DNA of 32,598 bases, from NCBI GenBank assembly GCA_030728785.1, contig JANQYP010000023.1, positions 1 through 32,598 of the forward strand, written 5' to 3'. Each line of letters begins with the position of its first letter. Position 1 is the stretch's first letter. Positions 9,660-19,485 of this stretch are shown here, in pieces. The position numbers were made by a program, and so were the translations under genes. Below the pieces are notes generated by a model, which saw nothing but the letters and a program-made list of their open reading frames with translations, searched no databases and was not told the origin of the DNA. Origin of the DNA: Pseudomonadales bacterium. Its GTDB lineage: Bacteria > Pseudomonadota > Gammaproteobacteria > Pseudomonadales > Azotimanducaceae.

Positions 9660-10874
9660 ATGACAATGGAAGATTTTCCGCGTATCAAGCGCCTGCCGCC
9701 TTATATCTTCAGTATCACAGATGCTCTGAAAAAGACGGCCCGCGCCCGTGGTGAAGATATTATCGATTTTGGTATGGGTAACCCTGACCAGCCAACTCCC
9801 AAGCATATTGTCGATAAGCTGATTGAGACGGTGCAGCGCGGCGACACTCATCGCTACTCCCAGTCGAAGGGTATTCCGCGACTGCGCAAGGCCATCTGCA
9901 ACTGGTACAAGGATCGCTATGACGTTGACCTGAACCATGAGACTGAAGCCATTGTGACCCTGGGTTCGAAAGAGGGTATTGCCCATCTGGCCATGGCGGT
10001 ACTGGGGCCTGGAGACGCTGTGCTGGTCCCCAATCCGGCCTACCCCGTGCATCCCTATGGTTCAGTGCTGGCGGATGCTGACGTACGCCATGTGCCGCTG
10101 ACACCCGACGTGGACTTTTTTACGGAGCTTGAAAACGCCATCATCAATACCTGGCCAAAGCCAAAGATGTTGATTATCAACTTCCCGGGCAACCCGACGG
10201 GCCAGTGTGTGGAGCTGGAGTTTTTTGAAAAGATCATCAGAATCGCCAAGGAACACAGTATCTGGGTAGTGCAGGATATTGCCTATGCCGATATCGTCTT
10301 TGATGGCTACAAGGCGCCGTCCATCCTACAGGTGCCTGGCGCCAAGGATATTGCCGTTGAGTTTTTCACCATGTCGAAGAGTTACAACATGCCTGGCTGG
10401 CGGATAGGTTTTTGTGCGGGTAACCCAACCCTGATTGGCGCCCTGGCACGGATTAAGTCGTACCTCGACTACGGCATGTTTACACCGGTGCAGGTGGCTG
10501 CCATTGCCGCCCTGGAAGGTGACCAGAACTGTGTGACAGATATTGTCGAGATGTATCGCAAGCGCCGTGATGTCCTGTGTGAGGGTCTTAATGCCCTCGG
10601 CTGGCAGGTGCAGAAGCCCAAGGCGACCATGTTTGTCTGGGCCAAGATTCCACCCCGGTTTGCCCACCTGGGTTCACTGGAATTCAGCAAGTTGCTGCTC
10701 CAGGAAGCCAAGGTGGCAGTTTCCCCGGGTATTGGCTTTGGCCAGCACGGGGATGACCATGTACGTTTTGCCTTAATTGAAAATGAACACCGCACTCGTC
10801 AGGCCCTGCGCGGTTTGCGCAAGGTGTTTGGCACAGCCGGCAGCAGCGATACGGCTCCGAAGGGAGAGTCATAG
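9660..10874 (+). CDS. alaC: Alanine transaminase (PLP-dependent class I/II aminotransferase)
   Basis: [17 protein letters not shown]...[34 protein letters not shown] (PLP Lys region). Confidence 0.9.
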   Translation: MTMEDFPRIKRLPPYIFSITDALKKTARARGEDIIDFGMGNPDQPTPKHIVDKLIETVQRGDTHRYSQSKGIPRLRKAICNWYKDRYDVDLNHETEAIVTLGSKEGIAHLAMAVLGPGDAVLVPNPAYPVHPYGSVLADADVRHVPLTPDVDFFTELENAIINTWPKPKMLIINFPGNPTGQCVELEFFEKIIRIAKEHSIWVVQDIAYADIVFDGYKAPSILQVPGAKDIAVEFFTMSKSYNMPGWRIGFCAGNPTLIGALARIKSYLDYGMFTPVQVAAIAALEGDQNCVTDIVEMYRKRRDVLCEGLNALGWQVQKPKATMFVWAKIPPRFAHLGSLEFSKLLLQEAKVAVSPGIGFGQHGDDHVRFALIENEHRTRQALRGLRKVFGTAGSSDTAPKGES

Positions 10875-12160
10875 TGGATTCCGTGAAAATTGGCGTTTGC
10901 GGTCTGGGTACCGTCGGCGCCGGTGTGGTTAATCTGTTGCAACGGAACGCCGGGGAGATTCAACGCAAGACCGGCCGGCATCTCGAAGTGGTGCAGGTCG
11001 GTTGTCGGCGCGACAATGCCGATTGTGATCTGGCGGGTATTGACGTGGTGCGGGATATTTTTGCCGTGGTGAATAACCCGGCGGTGGACGTTGTCCTGGA
11101 GTTGATCGGCGGCACCGACACAGCCCTGGCGCTGGTACAACAAGCCTTGGGCAACGGCAAACATGTGGTCACCGCCAACAAAGCCCTGATAGCTCAGCAT
11201 GGTGATGCGTTGTTTGCCCTGGCCGCCAGTGCGGGTGTCAGCCTGAAATTTGAAGCCGGTATTGCCGGCGGTATCCCCATCGTCAAGGCCATTCGTGAAG
11301 GCCTGGCCGGCAACACCATCACGCGCCTGGCGGGTATTATCAATGGCACCTCCAACTTCATCCTTACTGAGATGGAAGCCGCCAATCGCAGCTTTGCCGA
11401 TGTGTTGGTGGAGGCGCAGGCCCTGGGTTATGCCGAGGCTGATCCCACCTTTGATGTTGAAGGCATTGATGCGGCTCACAAGCTGACCATCCTGTCGTCC
11501 ATTGCCTTTGGCGTGCCCCTGCGTTTTGATGCTATTTACACAGAAGGCATCAGCAAGATCACCGCTGAAGATATGCGTTTTGCCAGCGAGTTTGGCTACC
11601 GCATCAAGCACCTGGGTATTACCACCAAGGGCAAACGCGGCATTGAGTTGCGGGTGCATCCGACGCTGGTGGAGAAGAGCCATCTGCTGGCCCAGGTGAA
11701 TGGCGTCATGAATGCCGTGCTGGTTGACAGTGATGCCGCTGGCCAGACCCTTTATTATGGTGCTGGCGCCGGTGCCGGGCCCACAGCCTCGTCAGTGGTG
11801 GCAGACATTATTGATATTGTTCGTAACCAGGGTAGTGATGGTATACCGAACCTGGGGTTTGTGCCGGCGGCTATGCAGGCTTTGCCTATTCTGGGTATTC
11901 ACGAAACACAATCCTGCCAGTACCTGCGCCTTTCTGTCCTCGATCGGCCGGGTGTGCTGGCGCGGATTTCATCCATTCTCGGGCAGCATAATATCAGCAT
12001 CGAATCTTTGATCCAGAAGGATGCCCGCAAGGCGCTGGCACCCATCGCCATCATGACTGACGAGATACCCGAGCAAGCTATCATCGCGGCACTGGCAGAG
12101 CTTGAAGCCCTTGACGAAGTGATTGGCAGCGTCAGTCGTATTCGCGTCGAGTCCTTCTAG
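10874..12160 (+). CDS. hom: Homoserine dehydrogenase
   Basis: VKIGVCGLGTVGAGVV, VVTANKALIA, GIINGTSNFIL, C-terminal ACT domain (RLSVLDRPGVLARISSILGQHNISIESLIQ). Confidence 0.97.
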   Translation: MDSVKIGVCGLGTVGAGVVNLLQRNAGEIQRKTGRHLEVVQVGCRRDNADCDLAGIDVVRDIFAVVNNPAVDVVLELIGGTDTALALVQQALGNGKHVVTANKALIAQHGDALFALAASAGVSLKFEAGIAGGIPIVKAIREGLAGNTITRLAGIINGTSNFILTEMEAANRSFADVLVEAQALGYAEADPTFDVEGIDAAHKLTILSSIAFGVPLRFDAIYTEGISKITAEDMRFASEFGYRIKHLGITTKGKRGIELRVHPTLVEKSHLLAQVNGVMNAVLVDSDAAGQTLYYGAGAGAGPTASSVVADIIDIVRNQGSDGIPNLGFVPAAMQALPILGIHETQSCQYLRLSVLDRPGVLARISSILGQHNISIESLIQKDARKALAPIAIMTDEIPEQAIIAALAELEALDEVIGSVSRIRVESF

Positions 12161-12170
12161 GGCTTTTGCC

Positions 12171-13904
12171 ATGTCACAGCGCCTGGTTCGCCGTCCGGCC
12201 ACGCATCAGCTTGATGTGGGTTCGCCGCTTTTAGGGCGGTTGTATGCCGGCCGTGGTATTCGTCACCTGGATGAGATTGACTGCTCCCTGCAGCGCCTGT
12301 TGTCACCCGGCACCATGCTTGGCCTGGCGCCGGCCGGTGAGTTACTGGCAGCCTGCGTCAGTGGCCAGCAGCGCATTCTGGTGGTCGGTGACTTTGATGC
12401 CGATGGTGCCACCAGCGCCACCCTGATGGTGTTGGGCCTGCGGGCCATGGGTGCGCTGCAGGTGGATTACCTGGTGCCCAACCGCTTCGAATACGGCTAC
12501 GGCCTGACGCCGGAAATTGTCTTGCTGGCGGCGGGTATCGACACCCCGGCGCAAGCCTTGGGTGACGCCTGCCCGCACCTGATTATTACCGTGGATAACG
12601 GCATCTCCAGTCTTGAGGGTATTGCCCTCGCCAAATCCCTGGGTATTAAGGTGCTGGTCACAGACCACCATCTGCCGGGTGATGTTCTGCCCGCCGCGGA
12701 TGTTATTGTCAATCCGAACCAGCCTGGTTGCCAATTTGCCAGCAAGTCCCTGGCGGGTTGTGGTGTTGCCTTTTATTTGCTGACTGCCGTCCGTCAGGCC
12801 CTGCGGGCCCTTAACTGGTTTGACCCGACCATTCGAGCAGCCCCCAACCTTGCTGATTATCTTGACCTGGTGGCCCTTGGCACCATTGCTGATGTGGTAG
12901 TGCTGGACCAGAACAACCGCATTTTGGTCAGTGAAGGCATTCGCCGTATTCGTGCCGGGCGCTGCCGCCCGGGTATCACCGCACTGTTGGAGCAGGCGGG
13001 TACAGACCCCCGCCGCCTGGTGTCCCGGGACCTGGCCTTTGGTGTTGGTCCAAGGCTGAATGCAGCGGGGCGTCTGGAGGATATGTCGCTGGGTATCGAA
13101 TGCCTGCTGGCGCCGACCATTGAGGATGCCCGGGCCCGCGCCGGGCATCTGGATGAACTCAACAAGGCCCGGCGGCTCATTGAAAACGAGATGAAAGCCC
13201 AGGCCCAGCTGAACCTTAAACTGCAGCACAACCTTACCGCCGGTGGTCACCGCACCGGTGTCTGCCTGTTTAATGATGACTGGCACCAGGGTGTGATTGG
13301 CATCGTTGCGTCCCGTATCAAGGATCAGTTGCACCGCCCCGTGTTTGCCTTTGCGCAGACCACCGATAATGAAATGAAAGGCTCGGGCCGCTCTATCGCC
13401 GGCCTGCATATTCGAGACGCACTGGCGGTCATTGATGCCCGCAACCCTGGCCTGATTCTCAAATTTGGTGGCCATGCCATGGCTGCCGGCCTGACCATTA
13501 AGGCCAGCGAGTTTGAAACCTTTGCTCGGCTGTTTGACGAGCAGGCCAGTGCCAGCCTGAGCCAGGCAGACCTGGAGCGAGTGCTGGTGAGTGATGGTGC
13601 GCCAGGGGTGCCAGTAGACCTGCCCATGGTTCGCGAGATGCTGGAAGCCATGCCCTGGGGGCAGGGCTTTCCTGAACCTTTGTTTGATGGCGATTTTGAA
13701 ATTCTTGACCAGCGTATTGTTGGCCAGCGGCACCTGAAGATGAAACTGCTCAGTGGCAACCAGACCTTTGATGCCATTGCCTTTAATCAGGATCGACTGG
13801 TGGAAGGGCGCAACAAACACATGGCCTACCGGCTGGATATCAACGAATATCGTGGCCGGCAGACTGTGCAGTTGATTGTTGAAGCCGTAGACGTGTTTCT
13901 GTAA
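12171..13904 (+). CDS. recJ: Single-stranded-DNA-specific exonuclease RecJ
   Basis: DHH motifs VVGDFDADGATSATL, VTDHHLPGD, LDLVALGTIADVV, GPRLNAAGRLED, KFGGHAMAAGLTI; start at ATG 12171. Confidence 0.97.
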   Translation: MSQRLVRRPATHQLDVGSPLLGRLYAGRGIRHLDEIDCSLQRLLSPGTMLGLAPAGELLAACVSGQQRILVVGDFDADGATSATLMVLGLRAMGALQVDYLVPNRFEYGYGLTPEIVLLAAGIDTPAQALGDACPHLIITVDNGISSLEGIALAKSLGIKVLVTDHHLPGDVLPAADVIVNPNQPGCQFASKSLAGCGVAFYLLTAVRQALRALNWFDPTIRAAPNLADYLDLVALGTIADVVVLDQNNRILVSEGIRRIRAGRCRPGITALLEQAGTDPRRLVSRDLAFGVGPRLNAAGRLEDMSLGIECLLAPTIEDARARAGHLDELNKARRLIENEMKAQAQLNLKLQHNLTAGGHRTGVCLFNDDWHQGVIGIVASRIKDQLHRPVFAFAQTTDNEMKGSGRSIAGLHIRDALAVIDARNPGLILKFGGHAMAAGLTIKASEFETFARLFDEQASASLSQADLERVLVSDGAPGVPVDLPMVREMLEAMPWGQGFPEPLFDGDFEILDQRIVGQRHLKMKLLSGNQTFDAIAFNQDRLVEGRNKHMAYRLDINEYRGRQTVQLIVEAVDVFL

Positions 13905-13937
13905 ACGTGGTGCTGTAGCGCTGCCTTTTTTGGTGCC

Positions 13938-15092
13938 TCAGGCCGCTTTACCAATCAGCAGATCAGCCAGCTTGGTGCGGTGGTACCTGGCATCGCCATA
14001 CAGGGCCTGGTTATGCATCTGGCGCTTGAAGAACAGATGGACATAACACTCCCAGGTAAAACCAATGCCACCGTGGAACTGCACGGCCCGGCTGCTGGAA
14101 AATACCGCCATCTCACTGGCACAGGCTTTAGCCATATGGGCCAGTTTCTCTGTGTTGGCAAAGTCCAGGCGCTGCGGGTCTGAGTCGATGGCGCAGGCCG
14201 CGTTGTAGGCCAGCGACTTGGCCTTGTCGATCTCAATCATGACGTTCACCAAAGGATGTTTTACCGCCTGAAAGAAACCCAGGGGTCGGTCAAATTGAAC
14301 CCTGACCTTGGCGTATTCCACCGTGGTCTGCAGCAGCCATTCACCGGCGCCGACCATGTCTGCCGCGACAATGGCCTGGATCGCAGGCAGGGCATGGCGG
14401 ATGGCTGCAGCACCGGTACCCGGTGCGGCAACTTCAATAGCGTCAACATGGCTGAGATTGATATGGGCCTGGTCGCGGGTCAGGTCGATGATGCCATCGG
14501 CCTTGATGGTCACGCCGGCAGCGTTGCTGTTGACGTAGTACAAGCCAATGCCAGCCGCGGCGCGGGCACTGACCAACAGGCCTTCGGCTTTACCGGCGTC
14601 CTGGACAAACCAGGCACTGCCGTTGAGTTTGCCGGCCGTTACGCTGACATCTGTATCTTCAGGCTCCCACGAACCCGCCTTGTTAGTGATGGCCAGGGTC
14701 ATGGGCGTGCCTGTGGCGATGTCCGCCAGCAGGCTGTCAGCCGTGGCACTGGCGCATTCACGCAGCACAAAGGTGGTGTTGAAGGTGGCAATCAGCGGTG
14801 ACGGAAATGCCGCCCGGCCAGCTTCTTCTGCGAGGGCGACGGCTGCTACCAGCGGCATGCCGATACCACCGGCGGACTCGGGGACACAGGCGGCGGTCCA
14901 GCCCAGGTCTGTTATTTGTTGCCACAGGCCCTTGTCCCAGAGGCACTCAATGTTGCGGTGAATATTCGGGTTGGACGCCACCTGGCGGTGAATCTTGTCA
15001 GCACTGCAATGGTCGCTGAAAAACTTTCTGGCGGAATCCCTGAGCATGGTCTCGTCTTCGCCAAAACCAAAATTTTTAGGTTGCTCTTGCAT
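13938..15092 (-). CDS. Acyl-CoA dehydrogenase family protein (divergent, possible beta subunit)
   Basis: C-terminal VRVQFDRPLGFFQAVKHPLV and AVQFHGGIGFTWECYVHLFFKR; lacks the usual EPxxGSD motif. Confidence 0.88.
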   Translation of the reverse strand: MQEQPKNFGFGEDETMLRDSARKFFSDHCSADKIHRQVASNPNIHRNIECLWDKGLWQQITDLGWTAACVPESAGGIGMPLVAAVALAEEAGRAAFPSPLIATFNTTFVLRECASATADSLLADIATGTPMTLAITNKAGSWEPEDTDVSVTAGKLNGSAWFVQDAGKAEGLLVSARAAAGIGLYYVNSNAAGVTIKADGIIDLTRDQAHINLSHVDAIEVAAPGTGAAAIRHALPAIQAIVAADMVGAGEWLLQTTVEYAKVRVQFDRPLGFFQAVKHPLVNVMIEIDKAKSLAYNAACAIDSDPQRLDFANTEKLAHMAKACASEMAVFSSSRAVQFHGGIGFTWECYVHLFFKRQMHNQALYGDARYHRTKLADLLIGKAA

Positions 15093-15140
15093 GTTGTTTT
15101 CCTTTTATGGCGGTTGCGATGCCGGGCGTAAAAATCAGGG

Positions 15141-16385
15141 TTATTTAGATTTCGGCAGGCCAAGGACGCGTTCGCCAAGAATATTACGCTGCACTTCATT
15201 GGCGCCGGCGGCGATGGTGACGCCAAAGCTGTTCATGTAGGCCAGCTGCCATTCGCCACCACCGGCGGCGTTCTCATCATTCAGGTACAGGCTGCTGGCA
15301 GGGCCCTGGATGTCGTAGGTGATTGCCGCCAGGTCCTGGTTGAATTCGGTGCCAATTAATTTGTTCTGCAGGGGAATACGCATGGGATGGTCCGTCAGGG
15401 CCGGTACCAGGGTGCGGCGCTGGTTCTGCCGAAAGGCTTCCTGGCGAATGGCAATTTTGACCATTTCGTCGCGAATCAAGGGGTCGTCGGCGGCGGTCTT
15501 GCCGTTGCGACTACTGCTTTTGGCCAGGTTGATCAGGGCCGCGGGGCTGCTGGTATTTGCGCTTTTGCTGTTTTCCTGGATCATGCCACCGGCAGCGGGT
15601 GTGACCAGCAGACCCGCGCCGCGTTCATGGGCAAGGGTGGTCATGGCAACTTTCCAGCCGGCGCCAACGGCATCAAGACGGTATTTGTCCTCTATCACCA
15701 GGTCATCAAAAATCACTTCATTAAAGCCCGTCTCGCCGGTCAGTTTGATCAGCGGCCGAACAGTGACACCCTTGCCAACCGCTGGCTGGATGGGCACCAC
15801 AAAATAGGACAGGCCGTTATACTTGTCGGTTTTGTCTGTACGGCAGAGCAATATCATCCAGTCGGCAAAGTGCGCCAGGGAAGTCCAGACCTTGTGGCCA
15901 TTGATGACCCAGCTGTCACCGCGTTTCTCAGCAAAGGTCTGCTGGTTGGCAAGGTCCGAGCCAGCGCCGGGTTCACTGAAACCCTGGCACCAGATTTCCG
16001 CACCTGACAAAAGGCCTGGCAGCAAGGCGCGCTTGACCTCTTCCTGGGCATGGATATAGAGGGTCGGAGCCGCCATACCAAGGCCGATGATGTTCGGCAA
16101 AAAGGGTGTCCTGGCGCTCTGCATTTCCTGGTTGGCAATGGTCTGGCAGTTTGTATGGCCACCACCGCCCACCGCCGTTGAATAATCGCAGCCCACCAGG
16201 CCGGCGGCATAAGCGGATTTCTGCCAGGCCTGCAGCCAGGCCATCGCCTTCGGATCACTGAGCTCCAGTGCCCCGAGGGGAATCCGCACCGGCGGCTGGC
16301 CGGGATGGTTGGCGCTCAGCCATTGCCGGCAATAGGCACGAAACTCAGCTTGTTCGGGGGTGTCCATTCGATCAGCGTCTGCCAT
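15141..16385 (-). CDS. Acyl-CoA dehydrogenase family protein (possible alpha subunit)
   Basis: IWCQGFSEPGAGSDLANQQTFAEKRGDSWVINGHKVWTSLAHFADW and C-terminal SFGVTIAAGANEVQRNILGERVLGLPKS. Confidence 0.92.
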   Translation of the reverse strand: MADADRMDTPEQAEFRAYCRQWLSANHPGQPPVRIPLGALELSDPKAMAWLQAWQKSAYAAGLVGCDYSTAVGGGGHTNCQTIANQEMQSARTPFLPNIIGLGMAAPTLYIHAQEEVKRALLPGLLSGAEIWCQGFSEPGAGSDLANQQTFAEKRGDSWVINGHKVWTSLAHFADWMILLCRTDKTDKYNGLSYFVVPIQPAVGKGVTVRPLIKLTGETGFNEVIFDDLVIEDKYRLDAVGAGWKVAMTTLAHERGAGLLVTPAAGGMIQENSKSANTSSPAALINLAKSSSRNGKTAADDPLIRDEMVKIAIRQEAFRQNQRRTLVPALTDHPMRIPLQNKLIGTEFNQDLAAITYDIQGPASSLYLNDENAAGGGEWQLAYMNSFGVTIAAGANEVQRNILGERVLGLPKSK

Positions 16386-16526
16386 AGTGCTGCTCCAGAG
16401 AAGTGATTAACGAGTTTGCCAGGGATTGGCAAGCAGCCACGTTGGCAATGTTTTGCCTGCGGCATGTGTCTGACTGTGGAAATTACCTGATGGCTGGCGC
16501 CACAAAAAGGTCATTTATGACCAATT

Positions 16527-16559
16527 GTTGTGCCATGGTTGTGCCATGGTTGTGCCAGC
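16527..16559. repeat. Three 11-bp direct repeats (gttgtgccatg)
   Basis: gttgtgccatg, gttgtgccatg, gttgtgccagc read directly upstream of the molybdopterin oxidoreductase gene. Confidence 0.85.
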
Positions 16560-16674
16560 GTGCCGTCCTGGCGGCACTGCAAGACGGGACTTGATACCCT
16601 GCGGGCTATGCCGTTTAATCAGGCGCGGACGATTGCCGCTATCGATGACTCGCGACCAAACCATATTAAATGCC

Positions 16675-18786
16675 ATGGGTGAGCTGATGAACCAACAATT
16701 CAATACCTTCTGCCGTGTCTGTGAGCCTTCCTGCGCCCTTATTGCCGAGGTCGCTGACGGTGCAATTGTCAGTCTCAAGCCGGACCGTGAGCATCCTGTG
16801 ACCAAGGGTTTTGCCTGTCACAAGGGCCTGGCAACCCTGGATTTGCACCGCGACCCGGACCGCCTGGATTATCCCCAGCAGAAGGTCGGTGATGACTTTC
16901 AGCGGATCAGCTGGGATGCCGCGGCCAAGGGTATTGCGGAGCGCCTGGCGGCCATCAAGGCTCAGTATGGCAATGATGCGGTGGCGTCTTATGGCGGTAA
17001 CCCGCTGGCATTTAATGCCCTGGCGGGCCCGGCTATTGGCGGCTTTTTGATGAAAAATGAGATTCGCCGTAATTTCAGCTCCGGTACCCAGGATTGCACC
17101 AACAAGTTTGCCGGCAGCGAAGCAGTGTTTGGCTCCAGCACCATTCATCCCCTGCCGGATATTGAACACACGGATTTCCTGCTGATTTTTGGCTCCAATC
17201 CCCGTGTTTCCCATATGAGTTTTATCTCCATTGCCGACCCCATGAAAGCCCTGCGGGACGCCAAAAACCGCGGCGCGCAGATTCGTTTTATTGACCCACG
17301 GATCAATGAGTCGGTGAAAGGTATTGGTGAGATAGTCCAGGTCCATCCTGATACGGATGTCTATCTGATGGCTGCCATGCTGCAGCATCTGGATGCCAGC
17401 AAGCGCTTTGATGAGGTCACCATCAGCGAGCATGGCGAGCGTATTCACGAGCTGCGGGAGTTTGTCAGCGCCTACACTCCGGATCGTGTGGCCGCTGTAG
17501 TGGGTGTCAGTGCTGCGGAGATCAGGACTCTGGCAGATGATTTTGCCAATGCTGAGCGCGCGGCAGTGTACATGTCCACCGGCGTAAATATGGGGCGCCA
17601 GGGGACGCTGGCCTACTGGCTGCTGTTTATGCTCAGTTTTGTCACGGGCAATCTTGATAAGATCGGTGGCAATATCTACTCCCTGGGTTTTTACCCGGCG
17701 GCCAAGGCCGGCCGGTCACGGGCCGAAAGTCCGTTTTTTGACTCGCCCTATGGCGAGATCCGCAAGATTCGTGGCTCCCTGCCAGGCAACCTGATGGCCG
17801 ATATGATCCTGGCCGAGGACAATCCCATCAAGGCGCTGGTGGTGATCTCCGGCAACCCCCTGCTGTCCATGGGCAGTGGCGCGAAGCTGCGGCGGGCCTT
17901 CAAACAGCTGGAATTTCTGGTAGTCATTGATATCTATCCCAATGCCACTGCTGAATATGCCGACTATGTGCTGCCGGCGACGGATATGTATGAACGCGAA
18001 GACGTGAACATGTGTGGCCTGGGCCTGCAGGCCCAGCCCTTTGTGCAGTACACCAACTTTATTGTGCCACCCAAGGCTGAGCGTAAACCGGAGTGGTGGA
18101 TTCTGGGCAAGATCGAACAGGCCCAGGGTTTTGACTCCATCCTCGATGGCGACACCATTCCCTCCCAGACTTCGCGTATTGACCATATGTTGCGCCAGAG
18201 TGACGCAAGCATCGCGCAGATCCGGGCACTGCCGCACCAGACCCTGGTGTTACCGGCAAAGGCCGCCGGGCGTTTTTATTCCGATTGGATTCAGACGGAG
18301 TCTGGCCGCGTCGATTGTTGTCCGGCATTTTTTACGGAGGCGCTGGCACGTTGTGAGCGACTGTTTGTGGAGGCCCAGGCGGCAGACCCGCGGCAGTTGA
18401 AACTGATCTCGCGGCGCACCAACTATATGATCAACAGCTGGATGCATAACCTGCCAGCCTTGAAACGCCCAAGCCAGCAGACCAACCCCTTGTATATGCA
18501 TCCTGACGATGCCCGCGCGCGGAATCTGGGAGATGGCTCAGACGTGCGTATTTTTAACGAGTTTGGCGATATTGCTTCCACCGTGGCGTTGGACGAGACG
18601 CTTAAGCCCGGCACTGTTGCCATGACCCACGGCTGGGGTAATGCCAAAACCCGCATGACGGTCGCCCAGCAATATGCCGGTGTTAACGCCAATGACCTGT
18701 TACCCTCAGGCCCTGACAGTTTTGAGAAACTCAGTAACCAGGCTTTTATGACGGGAATACCGGTGAATGTTGAACAACCTGCCTGA
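16675..18786 (+). CDS. Molybdopterin-dependent oxidoreductase (4Fe-4S, bis-MGD family)
   Basis: N-terminal FCRVCEPSCALIAEV...GFACHKG Fe-S motif; molybdopterin-binding pattern; YADYVLPATDMYEREDVN; C-terminal dinucleotide-binding fold. Start uncertain (16675 or 16687). Confidence 0.9.
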   Translation: MGELMNQQFNTFCRVCEPSCALIAEVADGAIVSLKPDREHPVTKGFACHKGLATLDLHRDPDRLDYPQQKVGDDFQRISWDAAAKGIAERLAAIKAQYGNDAVASYGGNPLAFNALAGPAIGGFLMKNEIRRNFSSGTQDCTNKFAGSEAVFGSSTIHPLPDIEHTDFLLIFGSNPRVSHMSFISIADPMKALRDAKNRGAQIRFIDPRINESVKGIGEIVQVHPDTDVYLMAAMLQHLDASKRFDEVTISEHGERIHELREFVSAYTPDRVAAVVGVSAAEIRTLADDFANAERAAVYMSTGVNMGRQGTLAYWLLFMLSFVTGNLDKIGGNIYSLGFYPAAKAGRSRAESPFFDSPYGEIRKIRGSLPGNLMADMILAEDNPIKALVVISGNPLLSMGSGAKLRRAFKQLEFLVVIDIYPNATAEYADYVLPATDMYEREDVNMCGLGLQAQPFVQYTNFIVPPKAERKPEWWILGKIEQAQGFDSILDGDTIPSQTSRIDHMLRQSDASIAQIRALPHQTLVLPAKAAGRFYSDWIQTESGRVDCCPAFFTEALARCERLFVEAQAADPRQLKLISRRTNYMINSWMHNLPALKRPSQQTNPLYMHPDDARARNLGDGSDVRIFNEFGDIASTVALDETLKPGTVAMTHGWGNAKTRMTVAQQYAGVNANDLLPSGPDSFEKLSNQAFMTGIPVNVEQPA

Positions 18787-19378
18787 TGCCGGCTTAAGGG
18801 CCGCCAGTGTGCCGCCGACCCTGCGTATCGGCCTGATTGCCGACACCCATATGCCGGGGTCCTTGGCCGCGCTGTGGCCGCAGGCTTATGCGGCTTTCTG
18901 TGCGGTTGATATGATTCTCCATGCCGGCGATCTGCATACCCTGGAGGTGGTGGATGAACTGGGTAAGCTGGCACCTGTGTATGTGGCCCGCGGCAATGGC
19001 GATATGGATATTGTTGACCCGCGAATGCAGGACAGCTGGCTGCTGGAGGTGGGCGGTGTTCACATAGGCATGATCCATCACTTGCCGTCGCCGGTGCGCA
19101 AGTCCAGCGACCATATCCGGCGTTATGTGGATAAACATTTTTGTGATATCCGGCCGCAGGTGTTGATCTATGGTCACACCCATCTTGAAGGTTTGCATGT
19201 TGTGGGCGATATGCTTTGTGTCAATCCGGGCTCACCCACTCTGCCGCGCAATCAGTCCCTGCGCCTTGGGACTATTGGTTTTCTCGATATTGCTGCCGGT
19301 CAGGTCACCGCTTCTGTACATCAGTTGACGGACCACGGCATTGAGGCGCATGAAAGTGTGCTGCCACTGACAATCTAG
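18767..19378 (+). CDS. Metallophosphoesterase, YfcE/MJ0936-like
   Basis: GLIADTHMPG, LHAGDLHTLEV, RGNGDMD, YGHTHLEGLHVVGDMLCVNPGSPTLPR; overlaps the preceding gene by 20 bp. Confidence 0.92.
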   Translation: MLNNLPDAGLRAASVPPTLRIGLIADTHMPGSLAALWPQAYAAFCAVDMILHAGDLHTLEVVDELGKLAPVYVARGNGDMDIVDPRMQDSWLLEVGGVHIGMIHHLPSPVRKSSDHIRRYVDKHFCDIRPQVLIYGHTHLEGLHVVGDMLCVNPGSPTLPRNQSLRLGTIGFLDIAAGQVTASVHQLTDHGIEAHESVLPLTI

Positions 19379-19485
19379 TGGCTGGATCTTATGGCCACTG
19401 GCCTGATCTTAATTAGACAAGCAGACGTAACGGTACCTAAGGCCTGGTTACAGACTAGTTACTGCCCTCTTACAAGGAGATACCC

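Noticed and set aside
10799-11683. 294-aa minus-strand ORF
   Set aside because: Antisense shadow of hom and the alaC end; no protein-family signal.
12342-13820. 492-aa minus-strand ORF
   Set aside because: Antisense shadow of recJ; composition has no recognisable family and recJ is clearly coding.
16666-17448. 260-aa minus-strand ORF
   Set aside because: Antisense shadow of the molybdopterin oxidoreductase.
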